From Rhopalosiphum padi (taxonomy: Eukaryota > Arthropoda > Insecta > Hemiptera > Aphididae): a stretch of 64,000 nucleotides of DNA. The stretch lies in assembly GCF_020882245.1 (NCBI RefSeq), contig NC_083599.1, positions 65,889,745 through 65,953,744 of the forward strand, given 5' to 3'. The position numbers and the translations under genes are program-made. This document shows, one piece after another, positions 47,241-59,560 of this stretch (within the stretch, counting starts at the first letter, position 1; every line of letters starts with the position of its first letter). Below the pieces are notes generated by a model. The model made no database searches. It had not been told where the DNA came from and saw nothing but the letters and a program-made list of their open reading frames with translations.

Positions 47241-47993
47241 CGGGGTCGAGGAAAGCCCACCTTGCCGTGGTGACGCCGCCTGGCCGACCTTATGGCCGGC
47301 CGCTAAGAGGCTTTCAAAATCGGGTCCATTAAACCAGTTGTGGCGGGCCCCAGGCGTAGCGTGAGCTGTTACGTTGCGCCATTCGTGCGCTCGCGAGCGG
47401 CGGTCTATACCTCGGGATGGGAGCAACCCGCGAAAGAATCCATTCAGCTGCAGTGTCCTTTGTCTGGAAAGCGTCGCGGGCGTAACCCGCCCTCAGGGTC
47501 GGAGGACAGTCGCGAACGAGGGTACAGGCGACAACCTTTAACTGGGGCGATCGCCCAACGACCTTAACCGGTTTGCGGGCGATCAAGCTCGGCCGTGGAC
47601 TTAACCGTCTGTGGCCTTGCGTGGAGAAGAGCTTCTGGAGGTTGGCAACTCCGGTCGTAGGCGCCAGGATTAGGACGGAACGGACAGACCCTGACCAGGC
47701 TGATCCGAGGATGCAACGTAATCTTAGCCCGACGTACACCAGAGGGAGCAGGGCCAACCTGGCGGTAGGTTCTAAAACGCAGGGAAGGCCACCCGAAAAC
47801 CGCATGATGATTACTGAGCAAAACAAGAGTACCCCAAGTGATAATCCGGACAACCCGGCAAATTCACCCTCTGCGGAGGCAAGGATCCACGGATTTTGGG
47901 GGGGGTCCACTAGTAATCGTCGACCGGCCAGAGCCGAGCAGTCTGGCTGACGTGCCTTCGGGCAGAAAAAGTCCTGACGAGCCCACGGGCAAA

Positions 47994-49568
47994 ATGACAC
48001 AAACCTTCGACTCTAATCTGACTATTATTGACGGTGCTGGCTATACTTTGTCGGCTAGAAGCACGCTTCGCCTCAAAGGCGGTGCTGGTGGTGAGGATGG
48101 GTTGGATGCGAATAGCTCGGCTTATAACACACCAGCTTTCCAAAAACCAAAGCGTAAAAGAGTAGGTGATGATCCTAGTCCCAAACAGGGCTCCCTATGT
48201 CCGCACGCCACTGACTTCGAGAAATACTCTGACGAGGTGAGTGAGCACATAGGCGACATTAGGAAGATCATCGAGGACATGGTCACCGAGGCTAAAGTAG
48301 CCAGACGGTGGCAAAACACTATTGGCCACCAGCTTGATGAAATTCTCATCAGCAACAACCGCCTTGCCAGGGCCAGCTTTTAGGTCCTTGGCATGTGGGA
48401 GGAGCAGCGATCCGAACTTCGGGCACTCCAGGATCACATCAGAGACCTTCATACCGATATGGGTGCTCTCAAGGAACGCAATAGTCATTATAAGAGCGAA
48501 AGGGACAAGGTCACGGCTGAACTGACAGCTCTACTAACGTCAGGCAGAGCTGCCACGGAGACGTCGGCTATGCCGTCTGGGTTACTACCACCACCGGTTG
48601 AATACGCTGAAATTGATGAAGATTGCATCATGGTAGTCAGCCCTTCAGGTGACTCTTACGCTGCCGCTACTGCTGCGACATCGAAATCAAAGGCTCGCCC
48701 AAAAATGAAACGGGAAGAATTCCCGGAGCTGAAAACACCAAATACGCCTATTCCGACGAGGAGCGCAGCCTCCGTCAAGAGCAGACTGGGCTCGAAAAAG
48801 AATAAGTCGGCTAAGGACGTTAAGCAAAAGGCGGCGGCAGCGAAGAGCATGAATAAAGCCAGATCCGCCAAGGTTGGTCCTAGATTTGAGGTCACCGTGG
48901 GCTTTGAGGGTTGGACAGAGGTTCGCAAGTTCGTGGAGCAGAAGCTCTCTAATCCAAAGTTCAGGTCAGTTAAAACCAAGAACGGTGGCTTGGTACTCTT
49001 CCCCGAGGATGACACCGCGGCCGCTCTACGCCGCACTACCAACCTTGTTGAAAGAGCACCTAGATTGCCAAGGGTGATAATTAAACACGCGGACTGACTC
49101 CTCGAAAGAGATGAGATCCCGTGGGCATTAACCAAAAATGCCCCACTTGAGATCAGTGATCAAGAGCAAGCACGAATAAGACCGCTGTTCAAGCTAGGCC
49201 CACGAACAGGCCATACAGTACATTGGGTTATCGAGGTCGCCCCAGAAACCTTGAAGAAGATCGACGGCAAATTTGCATACCTTGGTATGACAAAATGCAA
49301 AATGAAACTATACGACGCGGTCACACAGTGCTATAACTACCAGGAATTTGGCCATACGGCTCAAAAATGCAGAGATGAGCAACCCAGGTGCAGAAAATGC
49401 TCGGAGCGTCACGACTCAAGGACATGTACGGCGCAGATCTTAAAATGCCCCAACTGCCGCAGTAAAAAACACAATGCGGCGTCAGCAAAGTGCCCGGCAA
49501 GAGCGGTTGCGATTAGGCGATTAACCCGACACACAGACTTCGGGGCCACCGACCTCACCCCATCATGA
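47994..49568 (+). pseudogene. R1 ORF1, Gag-like with three CCHC knuckles
   Basis: Coding runs through three frames. The first (from MTQTFDSNLTIIDGAG at 47994 to the stop at 48383; the frame is open upstream) is followed, after a frame change, by a coiled-coil-like stretch (48393-48560). A basic Ala/Lys/Ser-rich region and a Gag-like core (VTVGFEGWTEVRKFVEQKL) run to a TGA at 49095-49097. The frame continues directly past it: LLERDEIPWALTKNAP. Three knuckles end the protein: CYNYQEFGHTAQKC, CRKCSERHDSRTC and CPNCRSKKHNAASAKC. The first has Tyr for the second Cys. Confidence 0.8.
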
Positions 49569-49575
49569 TGGCTGA

Positions 49576-49943
49576 GATCAGTTATACAGCACAACTTAAA
49601 TAGGGACAGAACAGCGAGCCACCAGCTCCACGAGCTGTGTGTCGAACAAAAAACCGACTTCGTTCTAGTTCAGGAACCGCTTATAACGAAAAACAACACG
49701 GTCTATGCGTTCGAAACATGCAGACGGGCACACATTAGCAGAGACGCCGGTGCGGCAGTCATAGTCCTGACAAACCGATTTCAAAATATACTCTTAGGAG
49801 CATATAGCCATACCGTAGCAATTAGAGTCAGGTTCGGTCCAAGGCAGGGGGACTATGTTATACTTGTATCGTCCTATTTTAAGTATAACATTCCCACAAT
49901 CCTGCACGTTGAGCGGTTGAGCCAAATCATGGCAAAAGAAAAA
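49576..49943 (+). pseudogene. R1 ORF2 start: APE-type endonuclease, truncated
   Basis: Frame reading IQHNLNRDRTASHQLHELC, then FVLVQEPLI (catalytic Glu position) and VILVSSYFKY, ending where homology stops at about 49943. This is the beginning of an R1 endonuclease domain; the catalytic Asp/His motifs and whole RT are absent. Confidence 0.75.
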
Positions 49944-52900
49944 TGAACTATTTATTATATAGCAGGTACTTTTAACATTATTTTTAATAAATTGATTTTT
50001 CTCATATAGATCACGAATTTACATTCTGATAGGTACATTTTATATTTGTAATAATGTTTTATATCTTACTTGGTTATGGCTCCAAGAAGAAATAGGCTGA
50101 GTGGGGCTGAATACAAGAAAATAGCTAAGCTCAAAGAATTTAATTTGAATAAAGTTGTTCAAAAAACTATTAAAATCGACACAATGTTCAAAAGTAAGTA
50201 TTTTATTTATGTTGACTGTAAAGTAAACTAATAATAAAATGAAATTTATATGAATAGGTTGGTACATAATAAGATTAATTTTTTTTTATTAAGAAATAAA
50301 ATATTATTGCACTAAACCAATCCTAATGATTATATTATTGCTGAAATTTAAATAGTTAAAAATAACAGTTACTTAAAAGTTAAATATTATACTCCAAATT
50401 ATATGAATTTTATTATTAGATAGTTTTTAATTATTTTATTACTATATAAATCAGGTACCTATTCAGTTACCTATATTGAATGAAAAAATGTATTGTATTT
50501 AAATTATGGTACTAGTATTTTTATAATTTTTAATTATACCATTTTATATTTCTACTCAGAGTTAGGTATGGTTAATGAATCTGCTGAACAACTTCAAACT
50601 AGCCCTATAGCTCTTTGTGATAATTTGGATACTGAACCTTTACATGTCGGAGAAAACAATATTTCCATAGAAACAAAATCCAGTGAAATAGCCAAGTAAT
50701 ATTTAACAATTTAAGTACCTAGTTTTAATTTTTAATAATTTATTTATATTCCAGTCCTGAAACATTGAATCCTCAAGCATTAGTTGTAATCAATGAAAAA
50801 TCTGTTGATCAATCCAAAATTGACCCAACAGTTATTTGTTTTTTAAATTCTGACCCTTCATGCTCAGAACAGTCGGATCATATAAATATTTTATCAGAAC
50901 CAAATTCTACTGATATACCTGGGTAAAGTTAAAACACTAATTCAAATTATTTTTTAAAAATAAATTCTTACTTTACCTACTTTCTAAATTAATAAGTAAT
51001 TTTAATATTTGTTTTCATTTAAGATTGGACCCAGCATTTTGGTGTATAAATGAACAAACGAGGCAATATATACGTAAAAATGGATTTAGTCAAAATCTAG
51101 ATGTTAAATTTACAGCTTTAAAAAGATTGTACAGTGTTGTTCAGAAAGGGCATTTCCGCAACTATTTTAGATATCTGAATAGATTTTTTCAAAACTGTTT
51201 TAATCAATGGTGAAACATGTCAAAGAGATTATTTATCTTATTTTGAGAGTACTGGATCAATTTATTGTGTTCCATGTCTCTTATTTGAGAATAAAACTAA
51301 TTTTTCAAAAACAGGATTTTCAGATTGGAAACACCCTAAAAAAATTTCTTATCATGAAAATTCACCGGAACACAAACTATGTTCCTATAAAATGAAAGAA
51401 CTTGCATCAGATTTAAGTAAAATAAATACAAAACTAATGCATCAAATAGAAACCGAAAAAAAATATTGGATTAGTCTACTGACCAGAGTTTGTTCAGTTG
51501 TTAAAAGTTTGGCAAGCCATGGATTATCATTTAGAGGTGATATAGAAAAATTTGGTTCATCTACTTCAAACACTGGCAATTTTATTATGATGATGGAATT
51601 ACCTGCAGAGTACGACCCACTTTTATCAAAACATATATCTAAGTATGGTAACCCTGGCAAAGGTAATACTTCCTACTTATCATTTTCTACTTATGAACAG
51701 TTCATTAAAATCATGTCTGAAAAAGTCATTAATACCATAGTTGATGAAATTAAATCATCGAAATATTTTTCTAACAGTATAGACTCCACTCCAGATATAT
51801 CACATACTGACCAACTGTCTTTCGTTATAAGGTATGTGATATCGAACGGTGAGCCAATTGAAAGATTTATTGGTTTTTTAGAAAATGTTGGACATAAATC
51901 AGAAAATCTAGCAGAATCAGTTTTATCAGTTTTAAAAAAATATAATTTAGATGTTTGTTATTTGAGAGGTCAATCTTATTACAATGCTAAAAACATGTCT
52001 GGTATTTATTCAGGAGTTCAAGCAAGAATAAAGCAAGTTTCACCATTAGCTGATTTTGTACCATGTTCGGCACATTCTTTGAACTTAGTCGGATCTTGTG
52101 CTGCAAATTGCTGTAAAGAAGCAAATGATTTTTTTCTTTTTATTCAAAATATATTTGTATTTTTTTCTTCATCCACACATCGATGGCATAAATTAAGTCA
52201 ATATTCTATCTCAACTGTAAAAAGTTTATCCACCACGCGATGGTCAGCAAAAGAAGACGCTTGCCACAGTTTAAAAAAAACTGGAGTTCTATTAAACAAG
52301 TATTAGAAGAACTAATAAATGATGATTATGAAAAACCATTTGTACGGTCTGAAGCCAGAGGTTTAATTAGACAAATGAATAAATTAGAAACAGCATATAT
52401 GACTGTATTTTGGAGTGATATTTTACATACATTTAACAAAACTAGTCTTCTATTACAATCTGTTGATATTGATATAAGTACTGTAGTTAGTTTGTATAAT
52501 TCATTAATTGAATATGTTCAAACTTTACGATCAATGTTTAATGATTACGAAAAGTTGGCAAAAGCTATGTTTGACAATGCTGACTTAATTCCTGACTATG
52601 AACACAAAAATAGAAAACGTAAGAAACGTAATGATGAATCTTTTGAACCAGATGCTATTTTCAACGGACGTGAAAATTTCAAAATTAATACCATTTACAT
52701 TATTTGTGATAATTTAATAGAAGAACTAAAAAAAAGAAAAATTTCTTATGATGATATAATATCTAAATACTTATTTTTCCTAAATATTAGTGAACAAAAA
52801 ACCTCAGATGTTCGTGATGGTGCAAAAAAATTAAGAAAAATATACAAAAATGATTTGGATGAAACATTTGAAAACGAGTGTGTCCATTTTCAGAGCTTGC

Positions 52901-53264
52901 TTAAAACTATTAAAAACCCTCCAACAAATATCATTAATATGCGTAAATGTATTAAAGAAAAAAACATAGAAGCTATTTTCCCTTATGTTTATGTTGCTCT
53001 CCGAATGTTTCTATGTACTCCTGCTTCTAATTGTTCAACGGAAAGATCATTTTCCACTCTACGGAGAATTAAATCATATTTAAGATCAACCATGTCATCA
53101 GAAAGATTGAACAGATTTCATGAGTTTTATTTTATATTAATGTACCTATTTACTACTATAATTGTGTAATATCAATAAAGTAAAAGAATTTCCTTTTTTT
53201 GGGGGGGGGGGGGGGGGCAAATTGTATGTTGCCCCTGGCGGCAATTTTTGTAAATACAGGCCTG
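49944..53264 (+). mobile_element. ZMYM1-type hAT, right end defined, left end lost
   Basis: The right end reads ...GCCCCTGGCGGCAATTTTTGTAAATACAGGCCTG (to 53264), i.e. CAGGCCTGTATTTAC in reverse complement, a good hAT terminus. The next 8 bp, ACAGTGAT, are P-element sequence. No matching left terminus or ACAGTGAT copy exists near 49944, where R1 sequence ends, so the left side was deleted or rearranged. A 17-G run (53201-53217) lies in the 3' end. Confidence 0.65.
50076..53169 (+). pseudogene. ZMYM1-like hAT transposase
   Basis: Exons: 50076-50191 (MAPRRNRLSGAEYKKIAK...), about 50562-50697, 50755-50921, then from 51024 LDPAFWCINEQTRQYIRKNG with a TTF-type finger region (SIYCVPCLLFENKTNFS near 51255). 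The DDE core follows: NSIDSTPDISHTDQLSFVIR (first Asp), CSAHSLNLVG and TTRWSAKEDA. The C-terminus shows CTPASNCSTERSFSTLRRIKSYLRSTM (about 53010-53090), the dimerisation motif, and a stop at 53167-53169. Frame slips near 51190 and 52275 break it. AATAAA follows at 53174. Confidence 0.8.
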
Positions 53265-53265
53265 A

Positions 53266-55996
53266 CAGTGATTGATTAGGAATAGGAGTTTCTAATGTAA
53301 TGATCATATCTTCAGTATACTCTAGAGGATGAATACCAGTTATGTTATCATTAAATAAAAATTCCTTTAAATTGTCCAATGCTCCATCACAGTCATCATT
53401 TTCACAATGGGATCCAATTGAATGACTTGACGTAAGGTTATTAATAACTAATGACTTGAAGGAAAAGATAAAATTTGCGCAAGTTGGTTTTATATTGCGC
53501 ACACCGTGACTTCTGATTGAACCAAAAAAGTTTTCTATTGGATCCTGGTTGAAGTTCCGTAAAAATATAAATTTAAAACCATCTTTGAGGAGGCGTTTAC
53601 AAATTATTTGTAATCCTTTTATAGTTTGTATCCAATTTATTACAGATGGCACTTGTTTTTTTGGTTTTTCATATTTCATACTTTCTAGTACAATTAATGA
53701 TTTTTTTCCAAAATTCCCAATGTGGAGAATTGGCCGTCACTGCACTACGTAAGTCTTTTCCAGCAGATGGTTTGATAGTGTTACCATTAGCGCTATCAAA
53801 CAGATTATCAATGAACAAACATAGATATCCGGTATCTTCAAGTGATTTGAACTCGCTTAGCATTGATTGACTCGATATAGATGTCAATCTTTTCATAATA
53901 GCACCAACTCGTTGACTGAATACATGAGCAGCACATGAAACTTTCATCTTCTTCATTTTATCTGGATATATATGGTTGTCAGTAAGTTTGGGTGCTAAAC
54001 GATCACCTGCAGTACTTTGATGTTTGTCTAGCTCATAAAATTGTACTATGTCCTTCCAGGTTGCTGTTCTTTTTTTATTTTCATAGACGTAATGGAGGTC
54101 TTTTGATAAAAGGTTGTTTCTTAGACCTTTTAATCTTTTTTTTTTTTTAATTAATTGATTTTCCAAAGAAGAACGTCTTCCTCTTGTAGGTTTTTTATAT
54201 TGTTGACAAAGACTAACTGAAACTTCTTCTTTGAATTTTGCCAAAGTTAGTTTATGTCCAGGTAATTTTTTATAAATTAACCAAGAGTTTACCAGTGTCA
54301 TATCAAGTAAATGGTAGAAGCATTTCATATACCATTTTTTAGTTCTTATACTTATTCGGTAACGACCAATCATCGAGTCCATCATATCAACGCCGTCCAT
54401 ATGCTTACTATAAATATTTATACACTGTGGTTTTGTAACTTCAATATTAGTTCTGGTTTTTCGATCATGTCTTTTAACTTTATCAGTTGGAACTTCACCT
54501 ACATATGTTGATGCAACTTTTACGACTTTATTGTCTCTCCATCCGACTGCTGTTATAGGCACATTTTCGTATACAGTGATAAATTCTTCAGACGTACCTC
54601 GTGGTTTTTTTAGCATAGATTTATCATCTATTGGAACTCCAAAAAATCGATTTGCACGAAAAGTTCGTACTGTGTGTATTTTACGGTTTTCTAAAAATGC
54701 CATTACTGGAATAGATGTGTAATAGTTATCAAAGTATAGTTTGTGATGCATATTTATTGGAATAGATCTTGTCAACCGGACAACAACATTTCCCGTGGAT
54801 CCAAAGTCTGGTTCAGAATAAAATAATCTTTCAAACGAATTATTTTCGTTGCCAGTATAAAACTCAAAATCATATTCATATCCAGATGACCCACAAAGAA
54901 CAAATAATTTATACCCCCATTTATGGGGCTTCATAGGTAAATATTGTTTCATATATGATCTAGCTTTTGTAGGGCATATTTGTTCATCTAGAGAAATACA
55001 CTCTTCCATTGGAATACTGATATATTTTTGTTTAAGAGCAGAAATAATTGGTCTTAGCTTAAATAATCTGTCACGATTGGGATCATCTCGTGGTAAGTCA
55101 AATTCATTATCATTGAAGTGTATATATCTCTTTATATTTTCAAATACATTCACACTCATGCAATTTCTAATAATATGATTATAGGTGTTTCCTGACCAGT
55201 AGCTTCTTAAATTTTGCATATGAACTATTGACATCATAATTACTATACCCAAGTACTGTTCAATATCAGTTTTATAAATATTGATTTCTTCCATAGGATT
55301 TTTCTGTGCATGAAAAATTCTTGTTTGTTCTAAAATACGTTCTACTAATTTGTCATCAAAAAAATAACGAAAAAAATCAATCGGCGAAGTTAAATTTGAA
55401 ATTTCTTTTGATAAACAATCAGATCCAATAAATTTTATGTGTTCAGAATTCGTCACAAAATTACCACGTTTCCAAACTATATTCGGTTTTTCTTTTGGTT
55501 TAGAAATATTTTTTTTAGAGCGAGAACTACGTGTTTGAAATGTATTATTTCTAGTTTTTTTTTTTAGGCTTTTTTAGCCACAGAAATATTAAAATTATTA
55601 GCATCTGATGTTGATGGTAAATAATTATCTACTGTTACCTCAGAATTATTTTCAAAACTGTACTGGCTAAAAAGTTAATTTGTGAAATTGTCAGCTATTT
55701 CTAAAGGTGGCGGACTATTCTCGCGGTAATAAGTTGGCAAAGTGAAAACTTCATTTGAATCATCAGGTTGACTGTTTGGAATCAAATTGTCAGTAGGCAC
55801 CAGTTCATCACCGTACTAAAATACATTATTAGTTAGATACAATATACTTTATACATAAATCAAAAAATGTTCTTACGTGATCAATCAAAGATGTAAACAA
55901 CTCATCGTCACTCATTACATCGCTAAATTCATCTTCACTTATATCAGGAATGTTATAAATAAGATTTTCAATATCTTGTTCTGTCAATTTGTTCAT
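53266..55996 (-). pseudogene. piggyBac-P element chimeric transposase
   Basis: Exon 1 (55996-55877) and exon 2 (from 55815) start with the acidic piggyBac N-terminus MNKLTEQDIENL; stops lie at about 55679 and 55574. From 55456 a 595-codon frame runs to 53669. Its first ~430 residues are piggyBac, with catalytic motifs SLDEQICPTKARS, YFDNYYTSIPV and KHMDGVDMMDSMIGRY. After KKKKR (near 54130) the protein becomes P-element/THAP9-like: LRNNLLSKDLHYVYENKK...RLAPKLTDNHIYPDKMKKMKV. A shift near 53700 leads to a frame to 53266 with RNFNQDPIENFFGSIRSHG, the P C-terminus. The join is in frame with no stop. Confidence 0.8.
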
Positions 55997-56545
55997 TTTT
56001 TTAAATTAAAAATATTTAAATAATTATAATACAATTGTTTACGTAGAGCCATAAATAATCGCACGTTGGATGGCAACGGTACGGACGGATATGACACGAG
56101 TCACGACAAAATACAGTAAGGGATATGCAATACAATACAATATGTATAATCCAAGCAGCATGGAAGGTCATTTATGACCTCTTCAATCTAATCAGTGTAA
56201 ACAAAAACGTATTAGCTTAAAAATTTAACGAATACTATTTATAGATTAAGAAGTGGTCCCTAAACAGTAAAATTATTTTTATTGAACAATACAATCACAC
56301 AAATGTTGCCAACATCATTTCAAAGTCACCTAGTCACAGCAACATGTGTTATCATTAAAATTATTTATCAATTTTGATTATTTTTAATTATATAATCTCC
56401 TTGACTTTAAAATCTTGTTGAAAAACAAATATTTATATATTTGATAATGCATCACTACCATGATGGAGTACAAATATTAATCGATTGTTGAGATAACGAC
56501 CGATAAAGTGATCAGGTCACTGGTGACCTTATATGCAGTGAAGGG
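54131..56545 (-). mobile_element. piggyBac element, outer end with TTAA, other end missing
   Basis: The terminus is ...CACTGGTGACCTTATATGCAGTGAAGGG at 56545 followed by TTAA (56546-56549); read inward it starts CCCTTCACTGC. A GGTCATTTATGACC palindrome lies inside at about 56165. At the other side the element stops within the transposase gene, at the P-element junction near 54131, so the second inverted repeat is gone. It interrupts the CMC/EnSpm-like ORF that continues at 56550. Confidence 0.7.
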
Positions 56546-56549
56546 TTAA

Positions 56550-57274
56550 ATAAAATTCACAAATGTATTACAAATGATTTTGTTCGCAAACCAAGAGGAA
56601 TTGAGGAATATCCAAGATATAAGGCAACAGAACTTAGACAATTGCTCCTATATACAGGACCAGTAGCTTTAAAAAATATTTTATCTGATGAATGCTATCA
56701 ACATTTTATGACACTAAATATAGCAATGAGGATTCTTTTGAGTACTGATCATTCTAAATATGTCGATTATGCCGCCAAACTTTTGGATTATTTTGTGAAA
56801 ACATTTGAACAAATGTATGGTTCCCACTTTGTATCACATAATGTACATAGCTTACTACATGTAGTTGATGATTATGTCAAATATGGACCTCTCGATAACT
56901 GTAGCTGTTTTCCTTTCGAGAAATATATGAAAGTTTTAAAACGAATGATTCGAAAACACGGTAAACCATTACAGCAAATAATTAAACGTTATGATGAGAT
57001 CTTTATTAATGAAAAAATAAAATTTGGAAATCATGATCATAATACATTTACAGTTAAAAAACCAGATTGCTTTGTATTAACAAATAAAGGTGAAATAGTA
57101 CAAATTATTGAAATTTTATCAAATTCATCAATTATTGTTGGGAAATCATTTAATAGCAAAAATGATATGTTTGAAAAACCAATAAAATCTTCCAAACTAG
57201 ATATGTTTGTTGTTGATAATTTATCTGAAAGCTCTAAGGAATGGCATGTATCAGATATTAAAAAAAAAATATGA
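56550..57274 (+). pseudogene. C-terminal part of a CMC/EnSpm-like transposase
   Basis: Directly after the TTAA the frame reads FVRKPRGIEEYPRYKATELR, QLLLYTGPVALKN, then HFMTLNIAMRILLS, HNVHSLLHVVDDYVKYGPLD and CFPFEKYMKVLKRMIRKHGK, to the stop at 57274. This LLYTGP...HNVH.L.H...GPL...FPFE series is the C-terminal domain of animal transposases I associate with the CMC (CACTA/EnSpm) group, but the superfamily call is tentative. The N-terminal half is missing. Confidence 0.6.
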
Positions 57275-57687
57275 TTTTTAATTTGGATGGTAAATTGTTG
57301 GCTTTGCCAATATTGAAATAATAAGTATTTTTTTTTTATGCATGTGTGTATATATTATTATATTTATAATTATTTATTTTTTTTAAATTTTAAATATGTC
57401 TTGTAAATAACTATTGTTTTTCTTAATTATTTATATAAATGTGTGTTTATAGTGTAGCCTTGAATAAAATTAGTTATCTATATAAAATTATGTATCTCAT
57501 CTCTTTTTAAATTTTTGATATGTATCTATTATAACAAATCTTATTATTTAAAGTCGTGAATGATACCAGTAGTTTGTTAATAATAAAAAAGCATTATATA
57601 AATATTTTTATTATTATATTTTTATATTCATGTAATACTTATATTTAAGTTTGTAAAAAAATTATATTTTACTTTTATGTTAGAAAT

Positions 57688-59560
57688 ATGTGGAGTGTTG
57701 TATGTTTTATCGGGGACAACACAGTTGCAGCTGTGCCCAAGTTTTGGTACCGCGATGGCTATTGTGCGTGGCCAAATAAGTCCATCCAAAAATGTATTGA
57801 GCGTCGTATAAATCCAAATGAGTTGGAGTTTACATATTTTAAATCAAAGGTTCTACACACAGATATAGGTAATGATTTTTATTTTCATTATTTTATTGAT
57901 TTGTTAAATTAAGTTACTATTATATGTTCTAGGTAGTATATATAACTATAGCTTACTAAATATAACTTCAACTGTATGTATTTTTATAGCTCATCTTTTA
58001 GAAGCTCGATCCATAGCCCAAGATAATTCTGGATTATCATCAAATGAAATTGTTGATGTAAACACAAGCTCAAAAAGAAATAAAAAACCTAAATCAATTT
58101 ATAAAAAAAATGAACCTGTTAATATTTCAAGTCCTCCTGGCCATATTTCTGAAGGTAATAATCTTAGTTAATTTCAAATTGTATTATGTATAATAATCAG
58201 CTAATTAATACAATGTACATAATATAGTTAAAAATTAATAATTTTTTTAAAATTTATGAACATATTATAAATAGATAATAATTATTAATTTCGTTCTATT
58301 TTGATCATGTCATGAAAGTTAAAAAAAAATGTACTCTACTTAATATTTAGTATATATTCATTACTTTCTCTTAATCTACCTATAACCTATTCTACAGGAT
58401 CTGAAGACTTAACATTATTTCATGATAATGATGATTCTGATAAAGATAAGTCATATAATATGGTAAGAAATGAATCCAGTCCAAATTCTGATGAAGATAG
58501 CTGTTTATTTAAGGATAAAACATTAAAAACAAAATTAAACGTTGAAACAACTCCACAATTCAATCAACCAAAGAAAACATCCATCGAGGAAACTTTTGAA
58601 ATATCAGGAACTGCCAATAAAAAATTGAAAATATTTCATAATAACATTTCCACTAATTCAATTCACCAATCATCAACACCTTCAGTACCAACAAATAAAG
58701 TATCCACATGCATTTCATCAATATTATCTCCTTCTATCGAACTCGAGAGTGATAAAGGTAAAATTAATTTTATCATTATTATATATATATATATATATAT
58801 ATATAAGCATATGATGACTATGTGAGTTACATGTATGTATATTTTATACATTTAAATATATGTTTATTCTACTTTAGCGTTCAAAAAATTTGTAACTAGA
58901 AGCCTAACCAATATCAAGTATGAAATTGAGTCTATTCAAAAAAGACAAGATTCTTTTTGTGAACTATTAGAAACCTTTTTTGAAAAATTCTCTAATCCAT
59001 CTACCCATCACTCATCAATCTGGGATTCAGATATATTTCATGAGATTGTTTGCATTGAAAATGATAATGAACTGGAAATAATGGAAGAAAAGCTGAACAC
59101 GGATAAATCTTATAAAAATCAAGTTGTATGTATATTTATTTACTTTAATTGAAATATATATTATAATAAAAATAATTATTTTTATTATAATAACTGGCAT
59201 TGAACCAATATTTCAGATTATATCATTATTTCGACTAGTTGGAGATTCTCTATCAGAAACAATTAGAAAAATCATGCAGAAGTTATTTTCTTTCTAAATA
59301 TTCGTATATTTCCACTCTGCAATGTTGTAGCTTAATATTTGGTAAGTCATTTTTAAAGTTCGTCTTTTATATTTTATTAATAAACAAATTTTTGGTATCT
59401 TGTAATTCAGTTTACAGAGTCCATAAACAAGATGAAAAAATTTCGGGATACTCCATTAAAAGAAATTAAGAAACCTATTGAACTTTGGTTAGCTCAAACT
59501 CCATCTCGTATAAAAAAACAAGCTTTTAAAAATATTAGTTCCACTAGTGATTATTTATAA
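57688..59560 (+). pseudogene. Intron-rich companion protein, possible DUF4806-like C-terminus
   Basis: Exons with GT/AG introns: 57688-57870 (MWSVVCFIGDNTVAAVPKFWYRDGYCAWPN), about 57990-58155, 58401-58756 (Ser/Asn/Lys-rich linker) and 58878-59127 (AFKKFVTRSLTNIKYEIESIQ...). A last part begins with LFRLVGDSLSETIRKIMQKLF near 59218; after frame slips or an intron it ends with KKPIELWLAQTPSRIKKQAF near 59525. The N-terminal V.F..NTV.AVP..W...GYCAWP pattern and this C-terminus are typical of a family multiplied in aphid-like genomes and often adjacent to CMC-type transposase ORFs. Its role is unknown. A diverged host gene cannot be excluded. Confidence 0.5.

Larger units (their letters stand above)
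47241..49943 (+). mobile_element. R1-clade retrotransposon, 5' part, 3'-truncated
   Basis: It begins at the exact R1 target position in 28S (after TATCTACT), has a GC-rich 5' leader (47241-47990), ORF1 and the start of ORF2. ORF2 is lost at about 49943, where AT-rich sequence of the ZMYM1-type hAT region begins. Base composition is far more GC-rich than the neighbours, as expected for an rDNA-specialised element. Confidence 0.88.

Noticed and set aside
47329..49135. Long minus-strand ORFs over the R1 element
   Set aside because: The plus strand has coherent Gag-like and zinc-knuckle coding; the reverse frames are shadows of GC-rich codons.
56158..56180. GGTCATTTATGACC palindrome considered as an operator
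   Set aside because: It lies just inside a piggyBac terminus and resembles the GGTCACCAGTGACC of the end itself, so it is better explained as a subterminal transposase site.
58780..58806. ATATAT run considered as a promoter element
   Set aside because: It is a simple dinucleotide repeat within an intron of the 57688-59560 gene.
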